From Streptomyces sp. D2-8 (GTDB lineage: Bacteria; Actinomycetota; Actinomycetes; Streptomycetales; Streptomycetaceae), in assembly GCF_023184515.1 (NCBI RefSeq), contig NZ_JAAHBP010000003.1, forward strand, positions 744,001-808,000: a stretch of DNA of 64,000 bases, written 5' to 3'. Positions 15,691 to 23,500 of this stretch are shown one piece after another. How positions within the stretch are numbered: the first letter of the stretch is position 1; the number at the start of each line of letters is the position of its first letter. The translations under genes were made by a program, and so were the position numbers. The notes below the pieces were generated by a model that made no database searches, was not told where the DNA came from, and worked only from the letters and a program-made list of their open reading frames with translations.

Positions 15691-16647
15691 ATGCCCGTGG
15701 GTGCTGACGGATTGCCCGGCACTGCTGAGCGCGAGGACACCGGAAGCACCGGGAACGCCGGGAACGCCGGGGATCCCGCCCCGCCGCCCGGGCTGGTCGT
15801 GCTCGGCCACTTCGACCAGCCGCCCGGCTACGGCGTCAACCGGCCGCACGGATCCGCGAGCTGGCTCTTCACCTGGACCACCGCAGGCCGGGGACGGCTG
15901 TGGCAGGGCGGTGCGCAGACCTCGGCCGGCGCGGGCGACCTGGTCGTCCTCGCCCCGGGCGTCCCGCACGGCTACGCCGTCGAGCCCGGCGCCCGGCACT
16001 GGAGGTTCTGGTGGGCGCACTGTCAGGCCCGCCCGTCCTGGGCCGCGTGGCTGCGCCCGTACGACGCCGGCGCCGGGATGTACGTCGTCACCTCCGCCCC
16101 GGCCGGAGTGCACGGCCGGGTCGGGACGGCGTTCCGGCGGATGCACGCCGACGCGCGCTGGACCGGCACCGAGGCAACGCCCGACGCGTCACCTCCGGAC
16201 GGGCAGGTCGCCGTGGCGCACGGCAGCGCGGCGCGCGAACTGGCCCTGTGCGCACTGGAGGAGATCGTCCTGCTCACCACCGCCGCCGCCCGGCCCGCGA
16301 CGCCCCACCCCGGTCTCGACGCACGGATCCGCCGCGCCCGGGAGCTGATCGACGCCGACCCGGGCGCCCCGCACACCGTCCGCTCGCTCGCCGGGGGCGT
16401 CGCGCTGTCGCCGTCCCGCTTCGCCCATCTGTTCAGCCGGCAGCTCGGCCAGTCGCCCATGCGTGCCCTGCGCGAGGCGCGGCTGCGCCATGCCGCCCGG
16501 CTGCTGGAGAGCACCGACCTGCCCGTGGAACGTGTCGCCGCGGCCTCGGGTTTCGTCAGCCCGTTCCACTTCAACCGCGCCTTCCGCGAGCGCTACGGGG
16601 CGCCACCCGGGGCGTACCGCACGATGCACGGCGGTTCGCCGGGCTGA
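15691..16647 (+). CDS. AraC-family regulator with cupin-like sensor domain
   Basis: A 318-residue protein. After a Gly/Pro-rich N terminus, a cupin-like ligand domain (about 35-130) includes WLFTWTTAGRGRLW and DLVVLAPGVPHGY. The AraC DNA-binding pair of helix-turn-helix motifs covers about 210-312 (SLAGGVALSPSRFAHLFSRQ, then VERVAAASGFVSPFHFNRAF). The gene is divergent from phyH with only 63 bp between start codons, so it probably activates that gene in response to a small molecule. ATG 15691 touches GAGGAGG; GTG 15697 has better spacing. Confidence 0.88.
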   Translation: MPVGADGLPGTAEREDTGSTGNAGNAGDPAPPPGLVVLGHFDQPPGYGVNRPHGSASWLFTWTTAGRGRLWQGGAQTSAGAGDLVVLAPGVPHGYAVEPGARHWRFWWAHCQARPSWAAWLRPYDAGAGMYVVTSAPAGVHGRVGTAFRRMHADARWTGTEATPDASPPDGQVAVAHGSAARELALCALEEIVLLTTAAARPATPHPGLDARIRRARELIDADPGAPHTVRSLAGGVALSPSRFAHLFSRQLGQSPMRALREARLRHAARLLESTDLPVERVAAASGFVSPFHFNRAFRERYGAPPGAYRTMHGGSPG

Positions 16648-17019
16648 GCACCGCCATTGGTCTCGCGGGCGGCCCCGAATGGCCGGCGCGGAGAGGGCGG
16701 TCGACGGGGTGAGCTGCTGTGCAGGCGATGGGTCAATGGTTTCCTGCGGCTACCGGAAGCGGGCTAATGCGAGTCGCTAAAGGGGGCAGACAGCACGGAA
16801 ATGCCTTTCGCTCAGCTGATTGACACTTTGTCAAAAGGCGCTGGCAGCGCACACAATGCACGAAACCGCTGGATCTCTTGTTCCCCGTCCCTGACCTGTG
16901 CAAAGGTGTGCCGTGACAGCGTGCCCACATCACGCCTTTCTTCGTATGCGCGAGGCCGCCGTGCTGGCATACCCCTTGGTATGGACCTTATTTCGCATGC
17001 CCTTGAGAGGAATGCAGCC
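16648..17019. other. 372-bp region upstream of the lectin-type membrane protein
   Basis: No gene is supported. It contains the inverted repeat TTGACA-CTT-TGTCAA at 16820-16834 and a possible promoter TTGTCA (16828-16833), 18 bases, CACAAT (16852-16857). The open frame beginning at 16801 covers part of it but has poor codon usage. Confidence 0.45.
16820..16834. promoter_or_regulatory. inverted repeat at the putative promoter
   Basis: TTGACA-CTT-TGTCAA is a perfect 6-bp inverted repeat overlapping a candidate -35 box. It is a plausible operator, with no known factor assigned. Confidence 0.35.
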
Positions 17020-19410
17020 GTGAAAGACGCAGGCCCGTCGAATTATCCGGCCTCGGCCCGCAGGTTCGGCGCGACGGACGAGCAGCTGAGCGCGGAGCTC
17101 AGGAAGTGGACCGGGGCGACGCCCGCACTTCATCCCGTCGGTGAACTGCTGGACCGGCACTGGGAGGCGGCCTTCGCCTACGCCCGGCTGTGCACCGACG
17201 GCCCGCGTTCCGCGGGAATGCTCACCACTGCGGCTTTCACCCGGCTCTTCGGCGAAACCCTCCGGCAGAACGGCCCGTCCGCCGCATGGCGGCCCCATCT
17301 GCTCGTCACCGTGCGGCGTATCGCGGCCGAGTGGGCCGGTGACCACAGACGCGACATGCTCCACCCGGAGCTGCTCGCCGGGACCGGCGAGGGGGAGCGG
17401 CCTGCCGCCCGACTGCTGCCGTCGCAGCGCCGGCGCCTGCTGTCCGGGGCCTTCCAGCGGCTGCCCCAGTCCGCCCGCTGCCTGCTGTGGCACGTCGAGG
17501 TCGAGGCCGAACCGCTCACCTCCCCGGCCGGGTTGCTCGGCCTGGACGAGGAGGGCGCGCGCGTCGAACTGGGCCGGGCCCGGGACCGGCTGCGCGAGGA
17601 GTGCCTCCAGCTGCACCGCGAACTCGCCCCCGACGAGGAGTGCCGCCGCTATCTGCGCCTGCTCGACGTGACGTACCGACGCGGGGGCTTCGACATCGAC
17701 CCGGATCTACGCGCGCATATCGAGGGCTGCGGGCACTGCAGCGCCACCGCCGACCAGCTCGACCAGTTCAACCATGGCCTGGGCACCGCCCTGTCGGAGG
17801 GGGTTCTGGGCTGGGGCGGGCGGGAGTACGCGGAGAGCCGGGTGAGGGACGCGGGGGAGACCGGCGGGGGCGGCCGCGGGAGCGGTGCCGCGGAGCGCGG
17901 GCGCGGGCTGCCCCGGCGAGCGGCCGCTGCGGCCGCCACCGCCGGTCTGACGCCCGAGGCCTTCCCGGATCCGGTCGGTCTGGCGCGTGAGGTGTTCCCG
18001 GACCCGGTGGACGTGGCGCGTGAGGTGTTCCCGGACCCGGTCGGTACGGCGCGTGAAGTCTTCCCGCACCCGGCGGGGACGGCACGTGAGGGCTTCCGGG
18101 GCCCGGCGGGTACGGCGCGTGAGGCGTTTCCCTATCCGGCCGGTCAGGCGGGTGAGGAGTTCCCGGATCCGGTGGGTACGGCGCGTGAGGTGCTTCCGGA
18201 CCCGGCCGGGACGGCGCATGAAGGCTTCCGGGGCCCGGCGGGTACGGCGCGTGAGGCGTTTCCCCATCCGGCCGCTCAGGGGCGTGAGGCCTACCCGGAC
18301 CCGGTTGCCCTGACAGGCACCGTCGGGGAGTCGTTCACCGATCCGGGCGGGCCGGCCGCCGTTCCGCCCGCTCCCCTGGCCGAGGGCGCGGACGCAGTCA
18401 GGGACACGGCCCAGGCTCCGGCCCGCGCGGGCGACTCCCCCTCGCCTGTCACCGCATCCCCGGGCCCTCGGCCCGAAGGCCACCGGGCCGCCGCCCGAAG
18501 GTCCGCCCACAAGGCGGCCCGCCGTGCCGCCCGGCGGCGCAACCTCACCGCGGGCATCCTGACCGTCAGCGGCCTCGTCGTCCTGCCGCTGGTCCTGTGG
18601 TCCATCGGCGACTCCGGCGACGGCGCCCCGTCCGGCGCCGACCGGTCCGCCGAGGAGGCACCCGACTCCGGGGCGGGCGAGGCGAACGGTGACCCGTCCT
18701 CGGCCGGGGCGGGCAACGCCGAGAAGGGCACCCTGCGCGGCCGGCTGCACAACGTCGCCTCGGACCTGTGCGTCGGCATCGACGGCAACAAGGCCGTCGA
18801 GGGCGGGGAGGCCGAGCTCACGACCTGCTCCGCGGACGCCGCCCAGCAGTGGACGTACGAGACCGACGGACTGCTGCGCAACGGCGCCGCCCCCGACCTG
18901 TGCCTGGACTCGCGGCTCGGCTACTCGGTGCGGCTGGCCCCCTGCGCGGGCGCGTCCCGGCCGGACCCGAAGAACATCCGCTACGACTTCACCCTCCAGG
19001 GCGCCCTGGTGCCCCGCTGGGACCAGGACGTCGCCCTGGCCCCGGCCGCGACCGACGGCTCGGGAGCCCTGGTCGTCAAGGCCCGGGCGGACGACGAGGT
19101 CCAGCGCTGGGTGATCGACACCTCCAAGGCCGACCTCCGGATGGAGGCCGTCAACTGGAGCGCCGCCGCTCCGGCCCCGCGCCCCACGCCCGAGCCGACC
19201 CCGACTCCCACACCGTCGAAGACGCCCGAGCCCGCGCCGACGCCGTCCGCGACCTCCTCGGCCCCGCAGCCGGCGCCGAGCAGCCCTGCCGCCACCGACT
19301 CGTCCTGCTACCGCTACGGCTACTACTGCGACGCGGACGGTCAGTACGGCAACCCGGGACACGGCTACCCCGGCTACGGCTACGGCCACGGCGGAGGCGG
19401 CCGCCGCTGA
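17020..19410 (+). CDS. membrane protein with sigma-like N terminus, zinc finger and ricin-B lectin domain
   Basis: 796 residues from GTG 17020 (GAGAGG upstream). Residues about 20-200 resemble ECF sigma regions 2 and 4 (AFTRLFGETLRQ with LLVTVRRIAAEW; then LPQSARCLLWHVEVE). A zinc-finger-like H-x3-C-x2-C (HIEGCGHC, near residue 233) follows, as in anti-sigma factors. Then come eleven 11-residue repeats (residues 313-433), a basic stretch, one membrane helix (about 508-530) and a ricin-type beta-trefoil lectin domain (about 570-685, with QQWTYETDGLL). A Pro/Thr-rich linker leads to a Tyr/Gly-rich tail. The likely topology puts the sigma-like part inside and the lectin outside. A smaller paralogue lies at 32532. 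Function is unknown; a carbohydrate sensor is an inference. Confidence 0.75.
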   Translation: MKDAGPSNYPASARRFGATDEQLSAELRKWTGATPALHPVGELLDRHWEAAFAYARLCTDGPRSAGMLTTAAFTRLFGETLRQNGPSAAWRPHLLVTVRRIAAEWAGDHRRDMLHPELLAGTGEGERPAARLLPSQRRRLLSGAFQRLPQSARCLLWHVEVEAEPLTSPAGLLGLDEEGARVELGRARDRLREECLQLHRELAPDEECRRYLRLLDVTYRRGGFDIDPDLRAHIEGCGHCSATADQLDQFNHGLGTALSEGVLGWGGREYAESRVRDAGETGGGGRGSGAAERGRGLPRRAAAAAATAGLTPEAFPDPVGLAREVFPDPVDVAREVFPDPVGTAREVFPHPAGTAREGFRGPAGTAREAFPYPAGQAGEEFPDPVGTAREVLPDPAGTAHEGFRGPAGTAREAFPHPAAQGREAYPDPVALTGTVGESFTDPGGPAAVPPAPLAEGADAVRDTAQAPARAGDSPSPVTASPGPRPEGHRAAARRSAHKAARRAARRRNLTAGILTVSGLVVLPLVLWSIGDSGDGAPSGADRSAEEAPDSGAGEANGDPSSAGAGNAEKGTLRGRLHNVASDLCVGIDGNKAVEGGEAELTTCSADAAQQWTYETDGLLRNGAAPDLCLDSRLGYSVRLAPCAGASRPDPKNIRYDFTLQGALVPRWDQDVALAPAATDGSGALVVKARADDEVQRWVIDTSKADLRMEAVNWSAAAPAPRPTPEPTPTPTPSKTPEPAPTPSATSSAPQPAPSSPAATDSSCYRYGYYCDADGQYGNPGHGYPGYGYGHGGGGRR
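17956..18318 (+). repeat. eleven tandem 33-bp coding repeats
   Basis: Eleven in-register copies of an 11-residue unit with consensus E-x-FPDPVGTAR; variants include EGFRGPAGTAR and EAFPHPAAQGR. The copies EGFRGPAGTAR-EAFP-x-PA occur twice, which suggests duplication of a larger block. The repeat lies between the zinc finger and the membrane helix. Confidence 0.9.
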
Positions 19411-19422
19411 CCGGGCGTGTGC

Positions 19423-20721
19423 TCAGGCCCCGACGACGGTCAGCGACAGCCACAGGGCCAGCACGGCCGGCACCAGCGCGGCCGGCACGGCAATCAGCCC
19501 GAGCCGCGTGAACTCCCCGAGCCCGACCCGGTGCCCGTGCCGCTGCACGATCCGCCGCCACAGCAGGGTCGCCAGCGATCCGGCGTAGGTCAGGTTGGGG
19601 CCGATGTTCACACCGAGCAGCACCGCCAGCACGGCGCCGGGACCGGCCCCGGCGGTGAGGGGCAGCAGCACCAGCACCGCGGGCAGGTTGTTGATGAGGT
19701 TGGCCAGAACGGCGGCCACCGCGGCCACGCCCAGCAGCGTGAGCAGGCCCGATCCGCCGGGCAGGACCCGCTGCAGCGCGTCGGCGAGCCCGTGGTCGAC
19801 GACCGCGCGCACGACGACACCGAGCGCGAGCACGAACGCCAGGAAGGCGGGGCCCGCGGACCGCACCACCGTCAGCGGCGTGGCCCGCCGGCGCACCAGC
19901 GCCCGCCCGGCCAGCACCAGCGCACCGGCCAGCGCGGCCCACGCCGGCTCGATCCCCACGGCGGAGGCCACGACGAACCCGGCGAGCGTGCAGCCGACCG
20001 TGACGAGGGCGAACAGCGGGAGCGGCTCCGGATGCGGCGCGGGGTCGGGGGAGGGGAGAGGCGCCGTGAGTTCGTCGTCGAAGAAGCGCCGGAACACCAG
20101 GTACTCGGCGGCGATGGCGACCAGCCAGGGCAGCGCCATCAGTGCCGCGAAGCGGGTGAAGCTCAGCCCGCTCGCCGTGAAGGCCAGCAGATTGGTCAGG
20201 TTGGAGACCGGCAGCAGCAGCGAGGCGGTGTTCGACAGATGGGCGCACGCGTACAGGTGCGGCCGGGCCTGCACGCCCATGCGGGTGGCGGTGGCGAGCA
20301 CCACCGGAGTCAGCAGGACGACCGTGGCGTCCAGACTGAGCACGGCCGTGATGACGGACGCCAGTGCGAACACCGCGGTCAGCAGCCGCGCGGGGCGCCC
20401 CGCCGCCCAGCGGGCCATCCACGCCCCGCACGCCGTGAACAGCCCTTCGACGTCGCAGAAGTGGGCGAGCACCAGCACGGCCGCGAGGAAGCCGACCACG
20501 GGCCCCAGCCGCTGGATCTCCTCCCAGGCGTGCTCCGGCGGGATCACTCCGAGGCCGATGGCGAGCCCGGCGGCAGGCACCGCCAGCACGGCCTCGGGCA
20601 GGCCCTTCGGGCGGGCGACGGCCCAGAGGAGTACGGCGGCCAGCAGCGTCACGGACAGGACTTCGGCGAGCGGGGTGTTCAGGGCGGGGTCCTCCGGCGC
20701 GCGAGCAGGTCGGCCGCCCAT
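19423..20721 (-). CDS. SLC13/ArsB-superfamily permease
   Basis: About 430 residues with 11-12 hydrophobic helices. SLDATVVLLTPVVLATATRM and NLINNLPAVLVLLPL are the paired re-entrant-loop segments of the ion-transporter (ArsB/NhaD/SLC13) superfamily. The substrate could be arsenite, a dicarboxylate or an anion; no arsenic-resistance genes are nearby. The start is uncertain: ATG 20721 is used here, TTG 20751 is possible, and the protein similarity seems to begin at a CTG (20682) with GGAGGA in front of it. It converges on the lectin-type gene with a 12-base gap. Confidence 0.8.
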   Translation of the reverse strand: MGGRPARAPEDPALNTPLAEVLSVTLLAAVLLWAVARPKGLPEAVLAVPAAGLAIGLGVIPPEHAWEEIQRLGPVVGFLAAVLVLAHFCDVEGLFTACGAWMARWAAGRPARLLTAVFALASVITAVLSLDATVVLLTPVVLATATRMGVQARPHLYACAHLSNTASLLLPVSNLTNLLAFTASGLSFTRFAALMALPWLVAIAAEYLVFRRFFDDELTAPLPSPDPAPHPEPLPLFALVTVGCTLAGFVVASAVGIEPAWAALAGALVLAGRALVRRRATPLTVVRSAGPAFLAFVLALGVVVRAVVDHGLADALQRVLPGGSGLLTLLGVAAVAAVLANLINNLPAVLVLLPLTAGAGPGAVLAVLLGVNIGPNLTYAGSLATLLWRRIVQRHGHRVGLGEFTRLGLIAVPAALVPAVLALWLSLTVVGA

Positions 20722-20856
20722 GAAAGCAGGCCCAGGTAAGGAGACTCTCAACGGCCCCGCGGTGCTGTTCGAAGACCGCTGCGCCGCCCGCCGCGAGCGC
20801 CGTCAGGAACTCCTGTCCGGCGCCGGCCGCCCGGCCGCCCGCCCGGCCCGGTGCCC

Positions 20857-23244
20857 TCAGATCTCGTCGTGGAGCAGGGCCAGCTCCGCCCAGATCGTCT
20901 TGCCCTCGGCGGTGTGCCTGCTGCCCCACCGCTGGGTGAGCTGCGCGACCAGCAGCAGACCGCGGCCGCCCTCGTCCCACGTCTTGGCCCGGCGCAGGTG
21001 CGGCGCCGTGTGGCTGGTGTCGGACACCTCGCAGATCAGGGTGGCCGCGTCATGGATCAGCCGCAGCCGGATGGGTGGCGCGCCGTAGCGGATGGCGTTG
21101 GTGACCAGCTCGCTCACCACCAGCTCGGCGGTGAACGTGGCGTCGATCAGCCCCCAGCGTTCGAGCTGGTCGACGACCTGCTTGCGGATGGGGGCCACCA
21201 GTGCCGGGTCGGCGGGGATGTCCCAGGTGGCGACCTGGGCGGACGGCAGGCCGCGGGTGCGGGCCAGCAGCAGCGCCACGTCGTCGCTGGATCCGCCGGG
21301 CGGGAGCAGGGTGTTCAGCACGCGGTCGCAGATCTCGTCCAGGGAGTCGGAGGGCACCGACAGGGCCTCGCGGAGCATCCGGCCGCCGGAGTCGAGGCCC
21401 CGCTCGCGGCTCACGAGCAGCCCGTCCGTGTGGAACGCCAGGACGCTGCCCTCCCGCAGCTCGACCTCGGCCGCCTCGAACGGCAGCCCCCCGACGCCCA
21501 GCGGCGGACCCGAGGGCAGGTCGAGCTGCCGGGCCGGGCCGTCCGGCGGCACCAGCAGGGGCAGCGGATGCCCGGCCCGGGCCAGGTTGCAGCGCCGCGA
21601 CACCGGGTCGTACACGGCGTACAGACAGGTCGCACCCACCTCTCCGGTGCCGTGGTCGCCGCCGGACTCCTGGGACAGCCGGACGACCAGGTCGTCGAGG
21701 TGGGTGAGCAGTTCGTCGGGGGCGAGGTCGATGTCGGCGAGGGTACGGACGGCCGTGCGCAGCCGGCCCATGGTGGCCGAGGCCTGGATGCCGTGGCCGA
21801 CGACGTCGCCGACGATCATGGCGACCCGCATCCCCGACAGCGGGATCACGTCGAACCAGTCGCCGCCCACACCGGAGCGTATGGCCGGCAGATAGCGGGA
21901 GGCCGCCTCGACCGCCGCCGTGCGCGGCAGGGTGCGGGGCAGCAGGCTGCGCTGCAGGGTGAGGGTCGTCTCGCGCTCGCGGGAGTAGCGGCGCGCGTTG
22001 TCGATGCACACGGCGGCCCGGGCCGTGACCTCCTCGGCCAGCAGCACGTCGTCGTCGGTGAACGCCTCGGGGCGCCTGAAGCGGGTGAAGACCGCCACCC
22101 CGAGGGTCGTGCCCCGGGCCTGGAGCGGGACGGACATCGTGGAGTGGATGCCGTACTCCTGGATCCGCCGGAAGCGCACCGGGTCCCAGGCCAGCCACTG
22201 CTCGAGGTCGCCGGACAAGCCCGACGCCACGACCGTGTGCCCCGCGACCAGCGAGGCGGCCTGCGGGGAGTTCTCCGGGTAGACGTCCACCTGCCCCGGC
22301 TTGGCGACGGCCTCGGGGCTGCCCTTGTTGACCGACTGGTGGGCGGACCGGCGCAGACTCAGCGGCGTGGCCGGTGCCCCGGCGGACTCGCCGCCGTGCT
22401 CCAGCGGGTCGAGCAGGTCGACGCTGACGAAGTCGGCGAGCGCCGGGACGCACACGTCCGCCAGCTCCTGCGCCGTACGGGTGACGTCGAGGGTGGTGCC
22501 GATGCGCACGCTCGCCTCGTTGACCAGCTGTAGCCGCTCCCGTGACCGGTACTGGTCGGAGAAGTCGTGGGCGGTCACGCACACGCCCCGCACCTGGCCC
22601 GTACCGTCGGTGAGCGGCGCCATCCGGGCCAGCCAGGCGTGCGCGCCCCGGTTCTCGCCGGTTGCCTTCATGTACGTCTGCATGTCCTGCCGCCGGCCGG
22701 TGCTCAGCACCCGGCGCAGAAGCTCTTCGAGCTCGGAGTTCTGCGGACGGCTGCCGATGTCGGTGGGCCGCAGGCCCAGCATCCGCCCGGCGGGCAGTCC
22801 CACGAGGTCCGCCATGGCCTCGTTGACGCCGCGCAGCCGCAGCCGCTCGTCGAAGATCATGGTGGCGCAGGGCGACTGGGTCAGGGCCATGTGCACCAGC
22901 GGGTCGTCCGGAAGCCCGTGGTCGTTGGCCTCCGGCGGGGACACCGCGAGCCAGTCGGTCGCCTCCGCTTCGTCCGGCGGTCTGCGGTGGGCGAGCACCC
23001 ACAGGGACACGGGGTGACCGTCGCGGTGACGCAGTGTGAGTGTGCCGCTCCAGCGGGAGTCGTCCGCCACGGACGGCGGGTCCGCGCCGTCGGCCAGCAG
23101 CGCGGCGGCGGGACGGCCCACGACCTCGGCGGCCGTGTGGCCCAGCAGACGGCGGGCGCCCTCGCTCCACTCGGTGAGCGTGCCGTCGACGGCGATGACG
23201 GCACGGGCGGCCACGCCATCGTCGAACGCCTCGTCCGGGCTCAT
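20857..23244 (-). CDS. PAS-PAS-GAF-SpoIIE phosphatase with anti-sigma-type ATPase domain
   Basis: 795 residues. Two PAS domains (about 10-105 and 115-230), a GAF domain (about 240-400), a PP2C/SpoIIE phosphatase domain (about 420-650, with VGGDWFDVIPL and the metal-binding VGDVVGHG) and a C-terminal HATPase_c domain (about 665-790, with ELVVSELVTNAIRYG). Proteins of this build dephosphorylate anti-anti-sigma factors, and the ATPase part resembles RsbW-type serine kinases, so one protein may carry opposing activities. It is cytoplasmic, with no membrane segment. This is the first of three related phosphatases in the window. It is divergent from the GH2 gene. Confidence 0.92.
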   Translation of the reverse strand: MSPDEAFDDGVAARAVIAVDGTLTEWSEGARRLLGHTAAEVVGRPAAALLADGADPPSVADDSRWSGTLTLRHRDGHPVSLWVLAHRRPPDEAEATDWLAVSPPEANDHGLPDDPLVHMALTQSPCATMIFDERLRLRGVNEAMADLVGLPAGRMLGLRPTDIGSRPQNSELEELLRRVLSTGRRQDMQTYMKATGENRGAHAWLARMAPLTDGTGQVRGVCVTAHDFSDQYRSRERLQLVNEASVRIGTTLDVTRTAQELADVCVPALADFVSVDLLDPLEHGGESAGAPATPLSLRRSAHQSVNKGSPEAVAKPGQVDVYPENSPQAASLVAGHTVVASGLSGDLEQWLAWDPVRFRRIQEYGIHSTMSVPLQARGTTLGVAVFTRFRRPEAFTDDDVLLAEEVTARAAVCIDNARRYSRERETTLTLQRSLLPRTLPRTAAVEAASRYLPAIRSGVGGDWFDVIPLSGMRVAMIVGDVVGHGIQASATMGRLRTAVRTLADIDLAPDELLTHLDDLVVRLSQESGGDHGTGEVGATCLYAVYDPVSRRCNLARAGHPLPLLVPPDGPARQLDLPSGPPLGVGGLPFEAAEVELREGSVLAFHTDGLLVSRERGLDSGGRMLREALSVPSDSLDEICDRVLNTLLPPGGSSDDVALLLARTRGLPSAQVATWDIPADPALVAPIRKQVVDQLERWGLIDATFTAELVVSELVTNAIRYGAPPIRLRLIHDAATLICEVSDTSHTAPHLRRAKTWDEGGRGLLLVAQLTQRWGSRHTAEGKTIWAELALLHDEI

Positions 23245-23500
23245 CGTCGCGACTCCATACGGACACTCACAGTGAACAGGGAGGCCAGTTGAGTTCCAGC
23301 CTAGTCCGTAGGCGCCCGGCGTGGACCGGTAACCCCGGTGCCGCCGCCCCGGCCCGGGGCAGGCTCACATCCGGCCGAAGTGATCCCTGAGGCAGAAGGG
23401 CGTCCCCGCACCCTTGACGGGCCGGTGTGACGCATCGACAGAATCTGTTTGTTCACGATCAGTTGTGAGTACTTCTGGGCCCTAATGAGGGAGAGCCGTC

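Noticed and set aside
16801..17019. N-terminal extension of the lectin-type protein to ATG 16801
   Set aside because: The extra 73 residues have poor codon pattern and would cover the promoter-like elements; GTG 17020 has a better ribosome site.
17956..18318. Possible CRISPR or satellite repeat
   Set aside because: The 33-bp units are directly joined, without spacers, and keep the reading frame, so they are protein-coding repeats.
23455..23482. Weak dyad TCAC-N8-GTGA before the GH2 gene as a LacI-type operator
   Set aside because: Arms are only four bases and the centre does not match a LacI consensus; too weak to list as a feature.
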